From Mucilaginibacter sp. cycad4 (lineage in GTDB: Bacteria; Bacteroidota; Bacteroidia; Sphingobacteriales; Sphingobacteriaceae), in contig NZ_CP139559.1 in the NCBI RefSeq assembly GCF_034263275.1, positions 5,518,001 through 5,582,000 on the forward strand: a stretch of 64,000 nt of DNA. Reading direction: 5' to 3'. Of this stretch, positions 51,001 through 59,595 are shown in pieces. A program made the translations under genes and the position numbers. Each line of letters opens with the position of its first letter. Within the stretch, counting starts at the first letter, position 1. The notes below the pieces were generated by a model. The model saw only the letters and a list, made by a program, of their open reading frames with translations. It was not told the DNA's origin and searched no databases.

Positions 51001-52272
51001 CTAATCAATCCACTCAAACTTAGTATAAGGCACCAATACCTCCGGCACTTTAATCCCTTTTTCAGTTTGGTTATTCTCCAACAATGTGGCTACAATACGC
51101 GGCAAGGCCAGCGCGCTGCCGTTAAGCGTATGGGCCAATTGTGTTTTGCCCTCGGCATTGCGGAAACGGAGTTTTAGCCTGTTGCTCTGGAAAGTTTCAA
51201 AGTTTGATACAGATGAAACTTCCAGCCAGCGTTGCTGTGCGGCGCTCCAGGTTTCCATATCATAAGTTAAAGCAGAGCCAAAGCCCATGTCACCGCCGCA
51301 AAGGCGCAATACACGGTATGGTAAACCTAACTTTTGTAAAAGGCCCTGTACGTGGCTGCTCATCAGCTCCAATATTTCGTATGATTTATCCGGATGGGCA
51401 ATGGTTACAATCTCTACCTTATCAAACTGGTGCAAACGGTTCAATCCGCGTACGTGCGCACCGTATGAACCAGCCTCGCGGCGGAAACATGGGGTGTGCC
51501 CGCAGTTACGAACCGGCAACTGATCTTCTTTCAATATTACTTCGCGGTACAGGTTGGTAATAGGCACCTCGGCAGTAGGGATCAGGTACAGGTTATCGAT
51601 ACCTACATGGTACATCTGTCCCTCTTTATCCGGCAGCTGTGATGTACCAAAGCCCGATGCTTCGTTTACCATCAGTGGCACGCTTACCTCGCTATAGCCT
51701 GCTTTCTCGGCTTCGTCAATAAAATAATTGATCAGGGCACGTTGCAGCTTGGCGCCTTTGTTTTTATATACAGGGAAACCGGCGCCGGTTATTTTAACGC
51801 CCAGTTCAAAATCAATCAGGTTGTATTTAGCGGCCAGTTCCCAGTGCGGTAGAGCATCGGCAGGCAGCTCGGGCCTGGTGCCATTCTCTAACACCACTTC
51901 ATTATCTTCAGGGGTTAGGCCTTTAGGTACCGAGCTGTGCGGCAGGTTAGGCAGCAGTACCAGTTTTTGGTAAAGTTCCTCTTCGGTAATGGTAAGCAGG
52001 TCACCAAGCTTTTTGATCTCTTCTTTCCAGGCCCCGGTTTTGCCCTTAAGGCCTTCGGCTTCCTCTTTTTTACCGGCGCGCATCAGCTCGCCAATCTGTT
52101 TTGCAGCTGCATTAGCCTCGGCCGAAACATTATCCATACTGGTTTGGGTGGAGCGGCGTTTATCATCCAGCTCAATTATTTCATCAACCAGTTGGGACTG
52201 TTTAAAATTTTTTACAGCCAAACGTTCCAAAACCTGTTCCCGGTTATCACGGATATAACTAACTTGCAGCAT
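51001..52272 (-). CDS. serS: Seryl-tRNA synthetase
   Basis: The 423-aa class II synthetase has an N-terminal coiled-coil arm (about 1-105: VKNFKQSQLVDEIIELDDKRRSTQTSMDNV... and KKLGDLLTITEEELYQK), motif 1 near VPLMVNEASGFGTSQLP, motif 2 (FRREAGSYGAHVRGLNRLHQFDKVE) and motif 3 (LNGSALALPRIVATLLEN). It charges tRNA-Ser. Length is standard. Its start at 52272 is next to a repeat that separates it from rsmI. Confidence 0.98.
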   Translation of the reverse strand: MLQVSYIRDNREQVLERLAVKNFKQSQLVDEIIELDDKRRSTQTSMDNVSAEANAAAKQIGELMRAGKKEEAEGLKGKTGAWKEEIKKLGDLLTITEEELYQKLVLLPNLPHSSVPKGLTPEDNEVVLENGTRPELPADALPHWELAAKYNLIDFELGVKITGAGFPVYKNKGAKLQRALINYFIDEAEKAGYSEVSVPLMVNEASGFGTSQLPDKEGQMYHVGIDNLYLIPTAEVPITNLYREVILKEDQLPVRNCGHTPCFRREAGSYGAHVRGLNRLHQFDKVEIVTIAHPDKSYEILELMSSHVQGLLQKLGLPYRVLRLCGGDMGFGSALTYDMETWSAAQQRWLEVSSVSNFETFQSNRLKLRFRNAEGKTQLAHTLNGSALALPRIVATLLENNQTEKGIKVPEVLVPYTKFEWID

Positions 52273-52297
52273 TATTTTATTTTTTAGGCAAAGATAT

Positions 52298-52398
52298 AAT
52301 TAGTTCATAGTTTATGGTTCATAGTTCATAGCTGATTTATGAAATTTAAAAACCATCAAACCAATATCCATGAACTATGATCTATGAACCATGAACCA
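52298..52398. repeat. TTCATAGTTTATGGTTCATAG inverted repeat
   Basis: ATAGTTTATGGTTCATAGTTCAT units on the left are mirrored by ATGAACTATGATCTATGAAC units on the right. It is of the same kind as the TAGTCCATGG repeats at 41191 and 42150. Confidence 0.75.
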
Positions 52399-53116
52399 AA
52401 CTGGCAAACTATACTTAGTCCCCACCCCGATAGGTAATCTGGAGGATATGACCTTCAGGGCTATCCGCGTATTGAAGGAAGTGGACCTGATACTGGCTGA
52501 AGACACCCGTACTTCTGCCCCGATGCTGAAACACTTCGAGATCCATCAAAAAGTATTTGCACATCATCAGCACAACGAGCATCAATCAAGTAACGAGATC
52601 ATTAAATTTTTGCTGCAAGGGAAAAATATCGCGCTCATTTCGGATGCCGGTACACCGGCGATATCTGATCCCGGTTTTTTTCTTGTTCGCGAAGCTTTAA
52701 AGTTTAATATCGCTGTGGAATGCCTGCCCGGCGCCACCGCTTTTGTGCCGGCGCTGGTTAACTCGGGTTTTCCTACCGATAAGTTTTGTTTCGAGGGTTT
52801 TTTACCGTTGAAAAAAGGTCGCCAAACCCGGTACAAATTTTTAGCCGAAGAGGAACGGACCATCATACTATATGAGTCGCCCCACCGTTTGTTAAAAACG
52901 CTGGATGAAATGGCAACGTATTTTGGTGCCGACAGGCAGATCTCGGTATCGCGCGAGCTTACCAAAATGTTTGAAGAAACCGTGCGGGGTACAGTTACCG
53001 AAGTAAAAGAATACTTTGAAACGCACCCCATGAAAGGCGAGTTTGTAATGTGTGTTGCCGGTGCGGCGGCTAAACCGGCAAAGGGGAAGTATGACAGAGA
53101 TGAAGAGGAAGAGTAA
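52391..53116 (+). CDS. rsmI: 16S rRNA (cytidine(1402)-2'-O)-methyltransferase
   Basis: The 241-aa tetrapyrrole-methylase-fold protein matches RsmI: GKLYLVPTPIGNLEDMTFRAIRVLKEVDLILAEDTRTSAPMLKHFEI, ALISDAGTPAISDPGFFLVREAL, VECLPGATAFVPALVNSGFPTDKFCFEGFLP. It methylates the ribose of C1402 in the decoding centre, together with RsmH. It is divergent from serS, sharing a repeat-filled spacer. Confidence 0.97.
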   Translation: MNQTGKLYLVPTPIGNLEDMTFRAIRVLKEVDLILAEDTRTSAPMLKHFEIHQKVFAHHQHNEHQSSNEIIKFLLQGKNIALISDAGTPAISDPGFFLVREALKFNIAVECLPGATAFVPALVNSGFPTDKFCFEGFLPLKKGRQTRYKFLAEEERTIILYESPHRLLKTLDEMATYFGADRQISVSRELTKMFEETVRGTVTEVKEYFETHPMKGEFVMCVAGAAAKPAKGKYDRDEEEE

Positions 53117-53132
53117 CTTATAAGCACAAATC

Positions 53133-53218
53133 ATGTCATTGCGAGGTACGAAGCAATCGCATGCTATACAAAGCGGCTGTGCTTCCGTGCGATTGCCGCG
53201 CTGTGTTCGCAATGACAT
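53133..53218. repeat. Dispersed palindromic repeat, family 1 (copy 5; edge of REP-element-REP module 2)
   Basis: ATGTCATTGCGAGGTACGAA mirrors GTGTTCGCAATGACAT with inner GCAATC / GATTGC blocks. It lies 46 nt from the 102-bp element. Confidence 0.88.
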
Positions 53219-53264
53219 AATTAATATAAGTAAATAATTAAACTGTTTTAAGGCTGTTGCACAG

Positions 53265-53366
53265 GCGCGTTAGGGATAGAAGCGTAAAGCCCACAGCGCG
53301 GGCTGGGTTTGCGGGCAGGAAAGGCGAGGACTTGCAGCGGATAGCCCGGCCGCAGGCAACGCCCAT
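53265..53366 (+). repeat. 102-bp conserved GC-rich element, copy 2
   Basis: It runs from GCGCGTTAGGGATAGAAGCG to CGGCCGCAGGCAACGCCCAT and matches the minus strand of 33288-33388 with few differences. The 50-nt linker that follows (ATTATAAAACAAATC...) is also homologous to the linker of copy 1. Confidence 0.88.
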
Positions 53367-53417
53367 ATTATAAAACAAATCAAAAAAATTACACTTAACA
53401 ATCAACAACTTAGATAA

Positions 53418-53499
53418 CGTCATTATAAGACATGAAGCAATCCCAAACTTTACAGAGCGACTCTGCTCATCGGGGATTGCTTCGTACCTCGCAATGACG
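53418..53499. repeat. Dispersed palindromic repeat, family 1 (copy 6)
   Basis: CGTCATTATAAGACATGAAG mirrors GCTTCGTACCTCGCAATGACG, with the centre ACAGAGCGACTCTGC shared with copy 2. Confidence 0.88.
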
Positions 53500-53546
53500 G
53501 TTCTGAATAAATACAGCGACAACTGAATAATACATTGTCACCCTAC

Positions 53547-55181
53547 ATGAAAAAAAACCTACCATTAGCCATACTATCAGGCTTACTTTTGTGGATAGCC
53601 TGGCCGCCTACCCCTTATACTACGTTTTTGCTTTTCATCGGCTTTGTGCCCATGCTGCTGGCTATTGAAAACATTATTAATGATGATAAGCCTAAAAAAG
53701 GCAGACGGGTATTTAATGTAACTTTCATTGGCTTTTTTATCTGGAACTCATTATCTGTTTACTGGGTTTATAACGCGCTTAAAATAGTGGGCGAGGTAGT
53801 GGCCATTCCCATAACGCTCATCCCCTATTCGCTTGGGCCGCTGTTAATGGCTGCTGCTTTCTGGTTATATTACCGGTTGAGACTGGTCGCTCCCCGCTGG
53901 ATCGCACTCATTGGGTTGGTTTGTTTCTGGATCGGCTATGAATACCTGCACCAAAGCTGGGACTTATACTTTCCCTGGATGACACTTGGTAACGGCTTTG
54001 CCGTAGCTCATCAGTGGGTTCAATGGTATGAATATACCGGCGTGTACGGGGGTACCATATGGGTCTGGGTGGTGAACATCCTGGCTTTTTTAATTTATAC
54101 AAGCCTTCGTGAAGCTCAAACCAAACGCCTGAGAATGGTATTGATCACAGCGATTGTAATTGTTGTAGCAGCCCCTCTTGGCTGTTCACTATTGGTTTAC
54201 CATAGCTATGTTGAAGAAGTAAACCCATCAAACATCGTTATTGCCCAGCCAAACATAGATCCGTACGAAAAAGATGGCACCATCCCTGCCGCTTTACAGC
54301 TCGATATCCTGATCCGCCTTTCAACCCAGGTGGCACAGCCAAACACCGAATTTTTTATCTGGCCCGAAACAGCTATCCCCGCGCCTGTTTATATTAACGA
54401 AGAACAGATAGGCCAAAATGATTTTATTAAGCAAGCCCAGCTTTTTTTACGGAAGTACCCGAACGGTAACCTGGTTACAGGCGCCGAAACATACAGGCTA
54501 TATAACAACAGGGCAACACCAACGGCTGTTCCCTCTCCGTGGGGCGGCGACCAGTTTGCTGATTTTTACAGCACTGCCCTCAACATTGAAAATGGCGACC
54601 GCATCCAAACTTACCATAAATCACGTTTGGTACCCGGAGCCGAATCATTACCTTTTGGCGATGCGCTCTCATTCCTGAAACCCGTATTTGAACATTTAGG
54701 CGGCGCAACCGGCAATTATGCTCCCGAAAAGGATGCCAAGGTGCTTTATTCGCAAAGCGGTATCGGGGTCGATCCTGTTATTTGCTATGAATCGATATGG
54801 GGAGGGTACATTGCCCGCTCTGTTAAAAAAGGAGCGCAGTTTATCGCCATTATTACCAACGATGGCTGGTGGGAAAATACTTCGGGTAAGGACCAGCATT
54901 TAGATTATGCCAAACTTCGCGCCATTGAAACCCGCCGCTGGGTTTGTCAATCGGCTAATACCGGCATCTCCGGGTTTATAAACCAGCGCGGCGATGTGGT
55001 TAAACATACCGAATGGTGGGTTAAAACCTCTATCAAACAAGATATCAACCTCAACAGCGAACTTACATTTTATGTTAAACACGGCGATTATATCCCGCAA
55101 GCCGGCAGTGGATTGGCAGGGCTTGGCATGATGTTTTTACTGGGGGTAAGATTGAGGAAAAAACAAACGTTAACGGCTTAG
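53547..55181 (+). CDS. lnt: Apolipoprotein N-acyltransferase
   Basis: The 544-aa inner-membrane enzyme has six or more N-terminal helices (about 5-215) and a nitrilase-like periplasmic domain (about 230-500) with the catalytic Glu in FIWPETAIPAP, the Lys in TYHKSRLVPGAESLPFG and the Cys in GVDPVICYESIWGGY. It adds the third acyl chain to lipoprotein N-termini. ATG 53547 is preferred to TTG 53535. Length fits Lnt. It converges with the TetR gene. Confidence 0.96.
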   Translation: MKKNLPLAILSGLLLWIAWPPTPYTTFLLFIGFVPMLLAIENIINDDKPKKGRRVFNVTFIGFFIWNSLSVYWVYNALKIVGEVVAIPITLIPYSLGPLLMAAAFWLYYRLRLVAPRWIALIGLVCFWIGYEYLHQSWDLYFPWMTLGNGFAVAHQWVQWYEYTGVYGGTIWVWVVNILAFLIYTSLREAQTKRLRMVLITAIVIVVAAPLGCSLLVYHSYVEEVNPSNIVIAQPNIDPYEKDGTIPAALQLDILIRLSTQVAQPNTEFFIWPETAIPAPVYINEEQIGQNDFIKQAQLFLRKYPNGNLVTGAETYRLYNNRATPTAVPSPWGGDQFADFYSTALNIENGDRIQTYHKSRLVPGAESLPFGDALSFLKPVFEHLGGATGNYAPEKDAKVLYSQSGIGVDPVICYESIWGGYIARSVKKGAQFIAIITNDGWWENTSGKDQHLDYAKLRAIETRRWVCQSANTGISGFINQRGDVVKHTEWWVKTSIKQDINLNSELTFYVKHGDYIPQAGSGLAGLGMMFLLGVRLRKKQTLTA

Positions 55182-55200
55182 GAGGTCAACATATAAGCTG

Positions 55201-55782
55201 TTAATCAAGTACAGAAAGAGTGGTTTTGATGATATCATCAAAAAAAGCTTTATCGGCTGTGGCTTTGGCTGATACCTGCATGCCTCTTACCGCGTTCATG
55301 ATGAACCGGGCCAGCGCAAGGGAATCCTGGGGGTTACGGATCTCACCACTGTCCTGCCCTTTTTTTATAGCACGAAGAACCGCGTTCTCAAATTGCTGCT
55401 CATTCCGGCATATCACATTTTTAACTTCGGAATCATGCGATGCCAGTTCAATTTCGGCATTTACCATGAAACAACCTTTTCGTTGTTCATCATTTAACAA
55501 ATCGCGCATGGTAAGTTCCAAAAGTTTCTTTATAGCTTCTTTTGCCGATGCTGTATTATTTATAATATCACACATCTGGTTCCCGCCGAACTTCTGATAG
55601 CTATCCAGGGCTTTAATATACAAAGCGTGTTTATCGCCAAAAGTATCGTACAAACTTGAGCGACTAATGCCCAGGCCGTCCACCAAATCCTGCATGGACG
55701 TGCCATTGTAACCCTTATGCCAAAAAATGCAAACGGCCTTGCTCAATACTTCGGCTTCATCAAAATCTTTACTTCGTGCCAT
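55201..55782 (-). CDS. TetR/AcrR-family transcriptional regulator
   Basis: The 193-aa protein has a helix-turn-helix at about residues 10-55 (EAEVLSKAVCIFWHKGYNGTSMQDLVDGLGISRSSLYDTFGDKHALYIKAL) and an all-helical ligand domain (YyfF/LfrR-like TetR C-terminus). The SDR gene is on the same strand 103 nt upstream, and two palindromic operators precede the SDR gene. It most likely represses the SDR-tetR unit and is released by a small molecule. Confidence 0.92.
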   Translation of the reverse strand: MARSKDFDEAEVLSKAVCIFWHKGYNGTSMQDLVDGLGISRSSLYDTFGDKHALYIKALDSYQKFGGNQMCDIINNTASAKEAIKKLLELTMRDLLNDEQRKGCFMVNAEIELASHDSEVKNVICRNEQQFENAVLRAIKKGQDSGEIRNPQDSLALARFIMNAVRGMQVSAKATADKAFFDDIIKTTLSVLD

Positions 55783-55885
55783 AACAGAAAAGCTTTACCC
55801 GTTTAATGGGCAAAGCTATTCATTTTTAATTAATTGTTAATCTGCATTCTCTTTAGCCACCCTAAATGACCCTGAGGTGCGTTAT

Positions 55886-56635
55886 TTATCTTACACCACC
55901 ACTGGCTAAGATAATTTCGCCGGTTAACCAGCGTGAATCGTCAGAGGCCAGGAATACCGCAACAGGTGCAATATCATCCGGCTGACCTATACGGCCAAGC
56001 GGCGTAGTTTTTTCAAGCTCAGCCTGGAAATCGCTGCCTATAAAACCTGCTGTATGTGTGCCTTCGGTTTCAACCATCCCCGGGTTAATAGCATTTACAC
56101 GGATTTTTTTAGGACCAAGCTCTCTTGACAAAACCTGTGTAATAGAATCAACCGCACCTTTGGTGCCTGTATAAATAGCACTTTGCGGAGGAGTAATACG
56201 GGTTACGGTTGAGCTTATGTTGATTATGCTACCGCCTTTATCACCAAAGCTATTTACCGCTCCCTGGGTAGCAAGTAATAAGCCGAGTACATTGATATCA
56301 AACTGGCGGTGGAATTCTTCTTCGGTTACAGCTTCTATCGGTGTAAACTGATATACACCGGCATTGTTCACCAAAACATCAACACCACCGAAAGCTTCTT
56401 TGGTTTCTGCAAAAAGACGATCAACGTCAGCCTTTTTTGCTACGCTGCCTTGTACAGCGATAGCTCTGCCACCTTCGGCTGTAATTTCGGCAACCACTTT
56501 ATCCGCACCGTTTTTATCCGATGCATAATTTACTACTACTGCAGCACCTGCCGAAGCCAGACTTTTAGCTATACCTGCACCAATACCTTTTGATGCCCCT
56601 GTTACTACTGCTACTTTGTTTTCTAATTTTTTCAT
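55886..56635 (-). CDS. Short-chain dehydrogenase/reductase (glucose/ribitol dehydrogenase-like)
   Basis: The 249-aa protein starts best at ATG 56635 (MKKLENKVAVVTGASKGIGAGIAKSLASAG). It has the classical TGxxxGIG cofactor loop (about 13-20), NNAG (NNAGVY), catalytic Ser in ISSTV and YxxxK (YTGTKGAV), and the PG motif (INPGMVETEG). NADP(H) preference is likely from residues after the Gly loop. Its substrate is unknown. It is the first gene of the unit with tetR. Confidence 0.93.
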   Translation of the reverse strand: MKKLENKVAVVTGASKGIGAGIAKSLASAGAAVVVNYASDKNGADKVVAEITAEGGRAIAVQGSVAKKADVDRLFAETKEAFGGVDVLVNNAGVYQFTPIEAVTEEEFHRQFDINVLGLLLATQGAVNSFGDKGGSIINISSTVTRITPPQSAIYTGTKGAVDSITQVLSRELGPKKIRVNAINPGMVETEGTHTAGFIGSDFQAELEKTTPLGRIGQPDDIAPVAVFLASDDSRWLTGEIILASGGVR

Positions 56636-56659
56636 TTTCTGGAAGATTAATTTAATTTT

Positions 56660-56706
56660 GGAATAATCGTTCCGCAAATATAAACCCATTTCGGAACAAT
56701 CATTCC
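56660..56706. promoter_or_regulatory. Pair of palindromic operators for the TetR regulator
   Basis: GGAATAATCGTTCC (56660-56673) and GGAACAATCATTCC (56693-56706) are near-palindromes, also inverted copies of each other. Their starts are 33 nt apart, about three helical turns, so both face the same side of the DNA. They lie 25-71 nt upstream of the SDR start. The assignment to the neighbouring TetR protein is inference. Confidence 0.65.
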
Positions 56707-56825
56707 ATAATTAATTTTTATTAGTCTGGGATGACAAATGCATAGGTATGGTCATTCAGGGAACCACTTTAAATTTATTGCAGCTTTTTCATTAGGCAGA
56801 TGTAGCTGATAAGTTAAAAGATTAT

Positions 56826-56949
56826 GTCATGCCGAATTTATTTCGGCATCTCATAGGATGTTTACGCCTGCAATGTCTTCGCCTTGTCTCTGGCAGACCT
56901 ATCCTGTGACTATCTGCATGGTGAGATGCCGAAATAAATTCGGCACGAC
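56826..56949. repeat. Dispersed palindromic repeat, family 2 (copy 4, long variant)
   Basis: GTCATGCCGAATTTATTTCG mirrors CGAAATAAATTCGGCACGAC around a longer centre containing CATCTCAT / GTGAGATG. Confidence 0.8.
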
Positions 56950-56981
56950 GAGGAGTGTTTTAAAGCGAGTCCTTAGGAGTC

Positions 56982-57854
56982 CTACTCTTCTGTTGCCATT
57001 TCATTCCTTTTCAGGATAAAGGCCATCAGGTCATTTATCGGGTGTTTGATGATCTTGCCGGTTTTTACGCCGTGCAGGTGGCATAATGAGATAAGTTCTT
57101 CGGAGAACGAATAAGCTATGGAGCCAACAAAGTGGCATTTGTATTTATGATATTCGGGGTATGATTTGATATTGGTTTCAATAAACTCCACCAAACCGTC
57201 AACCAGCATGGAATGCCCGTATTCGGTAGTTTTTATTTCGCTTACAAACTTACTGAACGATGCCAGGTAGGTATTGGCATTAGGCTTTTGATACACATTT
57301 TTGATCACGATCTCCTTATTCAGATGGTAAGCCTTATCAAACTTCTGGCTGATATCATACGGCATATTGCCATATAAAAAATCAGTGATCAGCTTTTTTC
57401 CAAACCAGGTGCCTGAGCCTTCATCGCCCAAAACAAAACCAAGACCATGCTGCCCGTCATAGATTTCTTCGCCGTCAAAAAAAGAGATATTACTGCCCGT
57501 GCCCATCACGCAGCAAATTCCCTTTTCCTGGCCGCAGGTTGCATAAGCGCAACCCAGCAGGTCGCTGTCAACACTGATGTAAGCTTTATTAAAATGTATG
57601 CTCAGGGCGTTTGATACGATCTCGTGCCGGTCGGGGCTGCTGCACCCTGCACCAAAAAAGTAAATCTCGGAAATCCGGGCAGCAAACGCCACCATTTCAG
57701 GGGCCTGCTCCAATACAATCCGTGCTATCTCTTTTTCGGTTAAAAAATAGGGGTTTAATCCCGCGGTAAGGAATGAGCGGGTTTCCTGGTCTGAAACGGT
57801 CAGCAGCCAATCGGTTTTTGATGATCCGCTATCTGCAACTAAGATCATTGACAA
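56982..57854 (-). CDS. BadF/BadG/BcrA/BcrD-type ATPase, N-acetylglucosamine-kinase-like
   Basis: The 290-aa protein has the actin-like ATPase fold: MSMILVADSGSSKTDWLL (phosphate 1 loop), VMGTGSNISFFDGEE and LGFVLGDEGSGTWFGKKLI (phosphate 2 / glycine-rich region). It resembles the kinase that phosphorylates N-acetylglucosamine or related sugars rather than the benzoyl-CoA reductase activators. Its start overlaps the response regulator gene by 10 nt. It may connect amino-sugar metabolism with the regulator. Confidence 0.87.
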   Translation of the reverse strand: MSMILVADSGSSKTDWLLTVSDQETRSFLTAGLNPYFLTEKEIARIVLEQAPEMVAFAARISEIYFFGAGCSSPDRHEIVSNALSIHFNKAYISVDSDLLGCAYATCGQEKGICCVMGTGSNISFFDGEEIYDGQHGLGFVLGDEGSGTWFGKKLITDFLYGNMPYDISQKFDKAYHLNKEIVIKNVYQKPNANTYLASFSKFVSEIKTTEYGHSMLVDGLVEFIETNIKSYPEYHKYKCHFVGSIAYSFSEELISLCHLHGVKTGKIIKHPINDLMAFILKRNEMATEE

Positions 57855-58225
57855 ATTTCTTCAAGCGCTTTAACAGTAAGTGGCTTATGAATAAACTGTG
57901 TAATATGCTTATTATCTTCCGATTCCCTGATATCGGTAGGATCGAGTGATGATGATAACATATATATTTTTATCCTTTTTTTAGCAATATCCAAACCGGC
58001 AAATTCCTGCAAAAACTCAAAGCCGCTCATCATTGGCATCCTGATATCTAAAAAAATAACATCGGGGTTTACCGATCCGCTTTTTAATGATTCAATGGCC
58101 TCCATCGGTGATTGGCGCACAATGATATTTTCGGCAAAGTTGCTGCTCTCCAAAACCCTGCGCGTTATAAAGCTATCAATGTAATTATCATCAATAAGCA
58201 AGCAGGTTTTGAAAGGGGCGGTCAT
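57845..58225 (-). CDS. CheY-like single-domain response regulator
   Basis: The 126-aa protein is one receiver domain: acidic pair IDDN (about 11-14), phosphoacceptor Asp60 (VIFLDIRMPMMSGFEFL), and Thr/Lys switch near SSSLDPTD and FIHKPLT. With no output domain, it would work by protein-protein interaction. It lies 41 nt downstream of the TolC-like gene, behind a hairpin that may be a terminator, and its end overlaps the kinase-like gene. Confidence 0.93.
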   Translation of the reverse strand: MTAPFKTCLLIDDNYIDSFITRRVLESSNFAENIIVRQSPMEAIESLKSGSVNPDVIFLDIRMPMMSGFEFLQEFAGLDIAKKRIKIYMLSSSLDPTDIRESEDNKHITQFIHKPLTVKALEEICQ

Positions 58226-58228
58226 GAT

Positions 58229-58253
58229 TCAAAAATAAGTTTTTAAACTTATT
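58229..58253 (-). terminator. Hairpin between the TolC-like gene and the response regulator
   Basis: AATAAGTT / AACTTATT with a 4-nt loop, followed on the minus strand by TTTTTG. It may end most efflux-operon transcripts or attenuate the downstream pair. Confidence 0.5.
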
Positions 58254-58266
58254 ATTAAAATATTTT

Positions 58267-59589
58267 TTATTTGATGTTAATGCTGTTAGTTATTTGTTTT
58301 AACATGATCTCGGCTTGTTTGCTTTGGTATTGCGCGGCAAAGAATTTTGATTGCGCGTCAAGATAATTACGCTGTGCTTCCCTTACCTCAAGCGGGGTAA
58401 TATTACCTAACTTATATTTATCAAGCGTAATATCCAGGTTTTTTTTGTTAAGGTTTACGTTGGCTTCCTCCAGTTTTACCAGGTCAAGGCCCGAAAGATA
58501 TGCCACAAACAGGCTGTTGATCTGGCCTTCAATATCCAGTTTGGTTTGTTTGGCAGCAATGCCGGCATTCTCAATCTGGATCTTTGCATTTTTTTCGCGC
58601 CTGTTTTGGTTAAAGCCATTGAATATATTGATGCTTGCAGTGAGGCCGTAATTAAAACCATGCACATTTTGCGACAGCGTAAAACCTGCCGGCGTTTTGC
58701 TGTTGGTAAACGTATAGCCCGATGTTACCCCTACCTGCGGATACCGCGTAGCGCGCACCTGTTTAAGGTTGATCTCGGCCAGGCGCTGGTTTATTTGTGC
58801 CGATAGTATTGCCGGGTTTTGAAGCTGCGCGTTGTTGATCACATCGGCCAGCGCCAGTTTTTCATCAACTATTATAGTATCGGCAACAGAAAAATCGGTT
58901 TGCAGATCGCGGATCAGCAATTGGTTAAGCTGTATTTTAGTTGTCTTAAATTGCTGGTACTGGATTACCAGGTTACCGGTATCCGTATTCAGGTTTACCT
59001 GGGCATTCAATACTTCCAATCGCGAGGCCCTTCCTACAGCAAACTTATCGTTGGCAATGCGCAACTGCGTACGGGAAATATCAATAGCTCCTTTTAATGC
59101 CTTGATCTGTTCGTTTTGACTGATCAAATTATAATAGGTATCGATAACACCGGCAACTGTTCGCTGTACGGTATCCTGTAATTGCAGTACACCCAGTTTA
59201 TCCATCTGCTTTAGCTGATCATAATTTGCAAACATGGCAAAGCCGTCAAAAATTGTCCAGTTAAGGTTTACACCGTAGTTATTGTTGGAGTTTTTGGCAT
59301 TGCGGATATTGTTAACCGTACCATCATTACGGGTTTGCTTGGTAGTTTGGCGGCTGTTGTTGTCGTTAAAGTCGCCGGTAACTACCGGTAAAATGCCGGC
59401 ATTACCAAGCGTAACGTTGTTTGATGCTATGGTTGAGTTATTTTGCGACAACTTGATGTTATAGTTGTTTTTCAGGGCTATTTCAACCGCATCTTTTAAA
59501 GTAAGTAAGGGCGCATCCTGCTGGGCTAATGCAATGGTTGATACCATTGCAAAACAACAAACCAGGCAGGCTATTTTCTTGATCATCAT
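58267..59589 (-). CDS. TolC-family outer-membrane efflux channel
   Basis: The 440-aa protein has a signal peptide (MIKKIACLVCCFAMVSTIALAQ) and two outer-membrane-efflux repeats with long coiled-coil helices (LTLKDAVEIALKNNYNIKLSQNNSTIASNNVTLGNAGILP; LEVREAQRNYLDAQSKFFAAQYQSKQAEIMLKQI). It would form the trimeric exit duct for the RND pump encoded 6 nt upstream. Length fits the family. Confidence 0.95.
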   Translation of the reverse strand: MMIKKIACLVCCFAMVSTIALAQQDAPLLTLKDAVEIALKNNYNIKLSQNNSTIASNNVTLGNAGILPVVTGDFNDNNSRQTTKQTRNDGTVNNIRNAKNSNNNYGVNLNWTIFDGFAMFANYDQLKQMDKLGVLQLQDTVQRTVAGVIDTYYNLISQNEQIKALKGAIDISRTQLRIANDKFAVGRASRLEVLNAQVNLNTDTGNLVIQYQQFKTTKIQLNQLLIRDLQTDFSVADTIIVDEKLALADVINNAQLQNPAILSAQINQRLAEINLKQVRATRYPQVGVTSGYTFTNSKTPAGFTLSQNVHGFNYGLTASINIFNGFNQNRREKNAKIQIENAGIAAKQTKLDIEGQINSLFVAYLSGLDLVKLEEANVNLNKKNLDITLDKYKLGNITPLEVREAQRNYLDAQSKFFAAQYQSKQAEIMLKQITNSINIK

Positions 59590-59595
59590 ATTATA

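Noticed and set aside
53535..53546. TTG start for lnt
   Set aside because: ATG 53547 directly precedes the KKNLPLAIL membrane segment and needs no extension.
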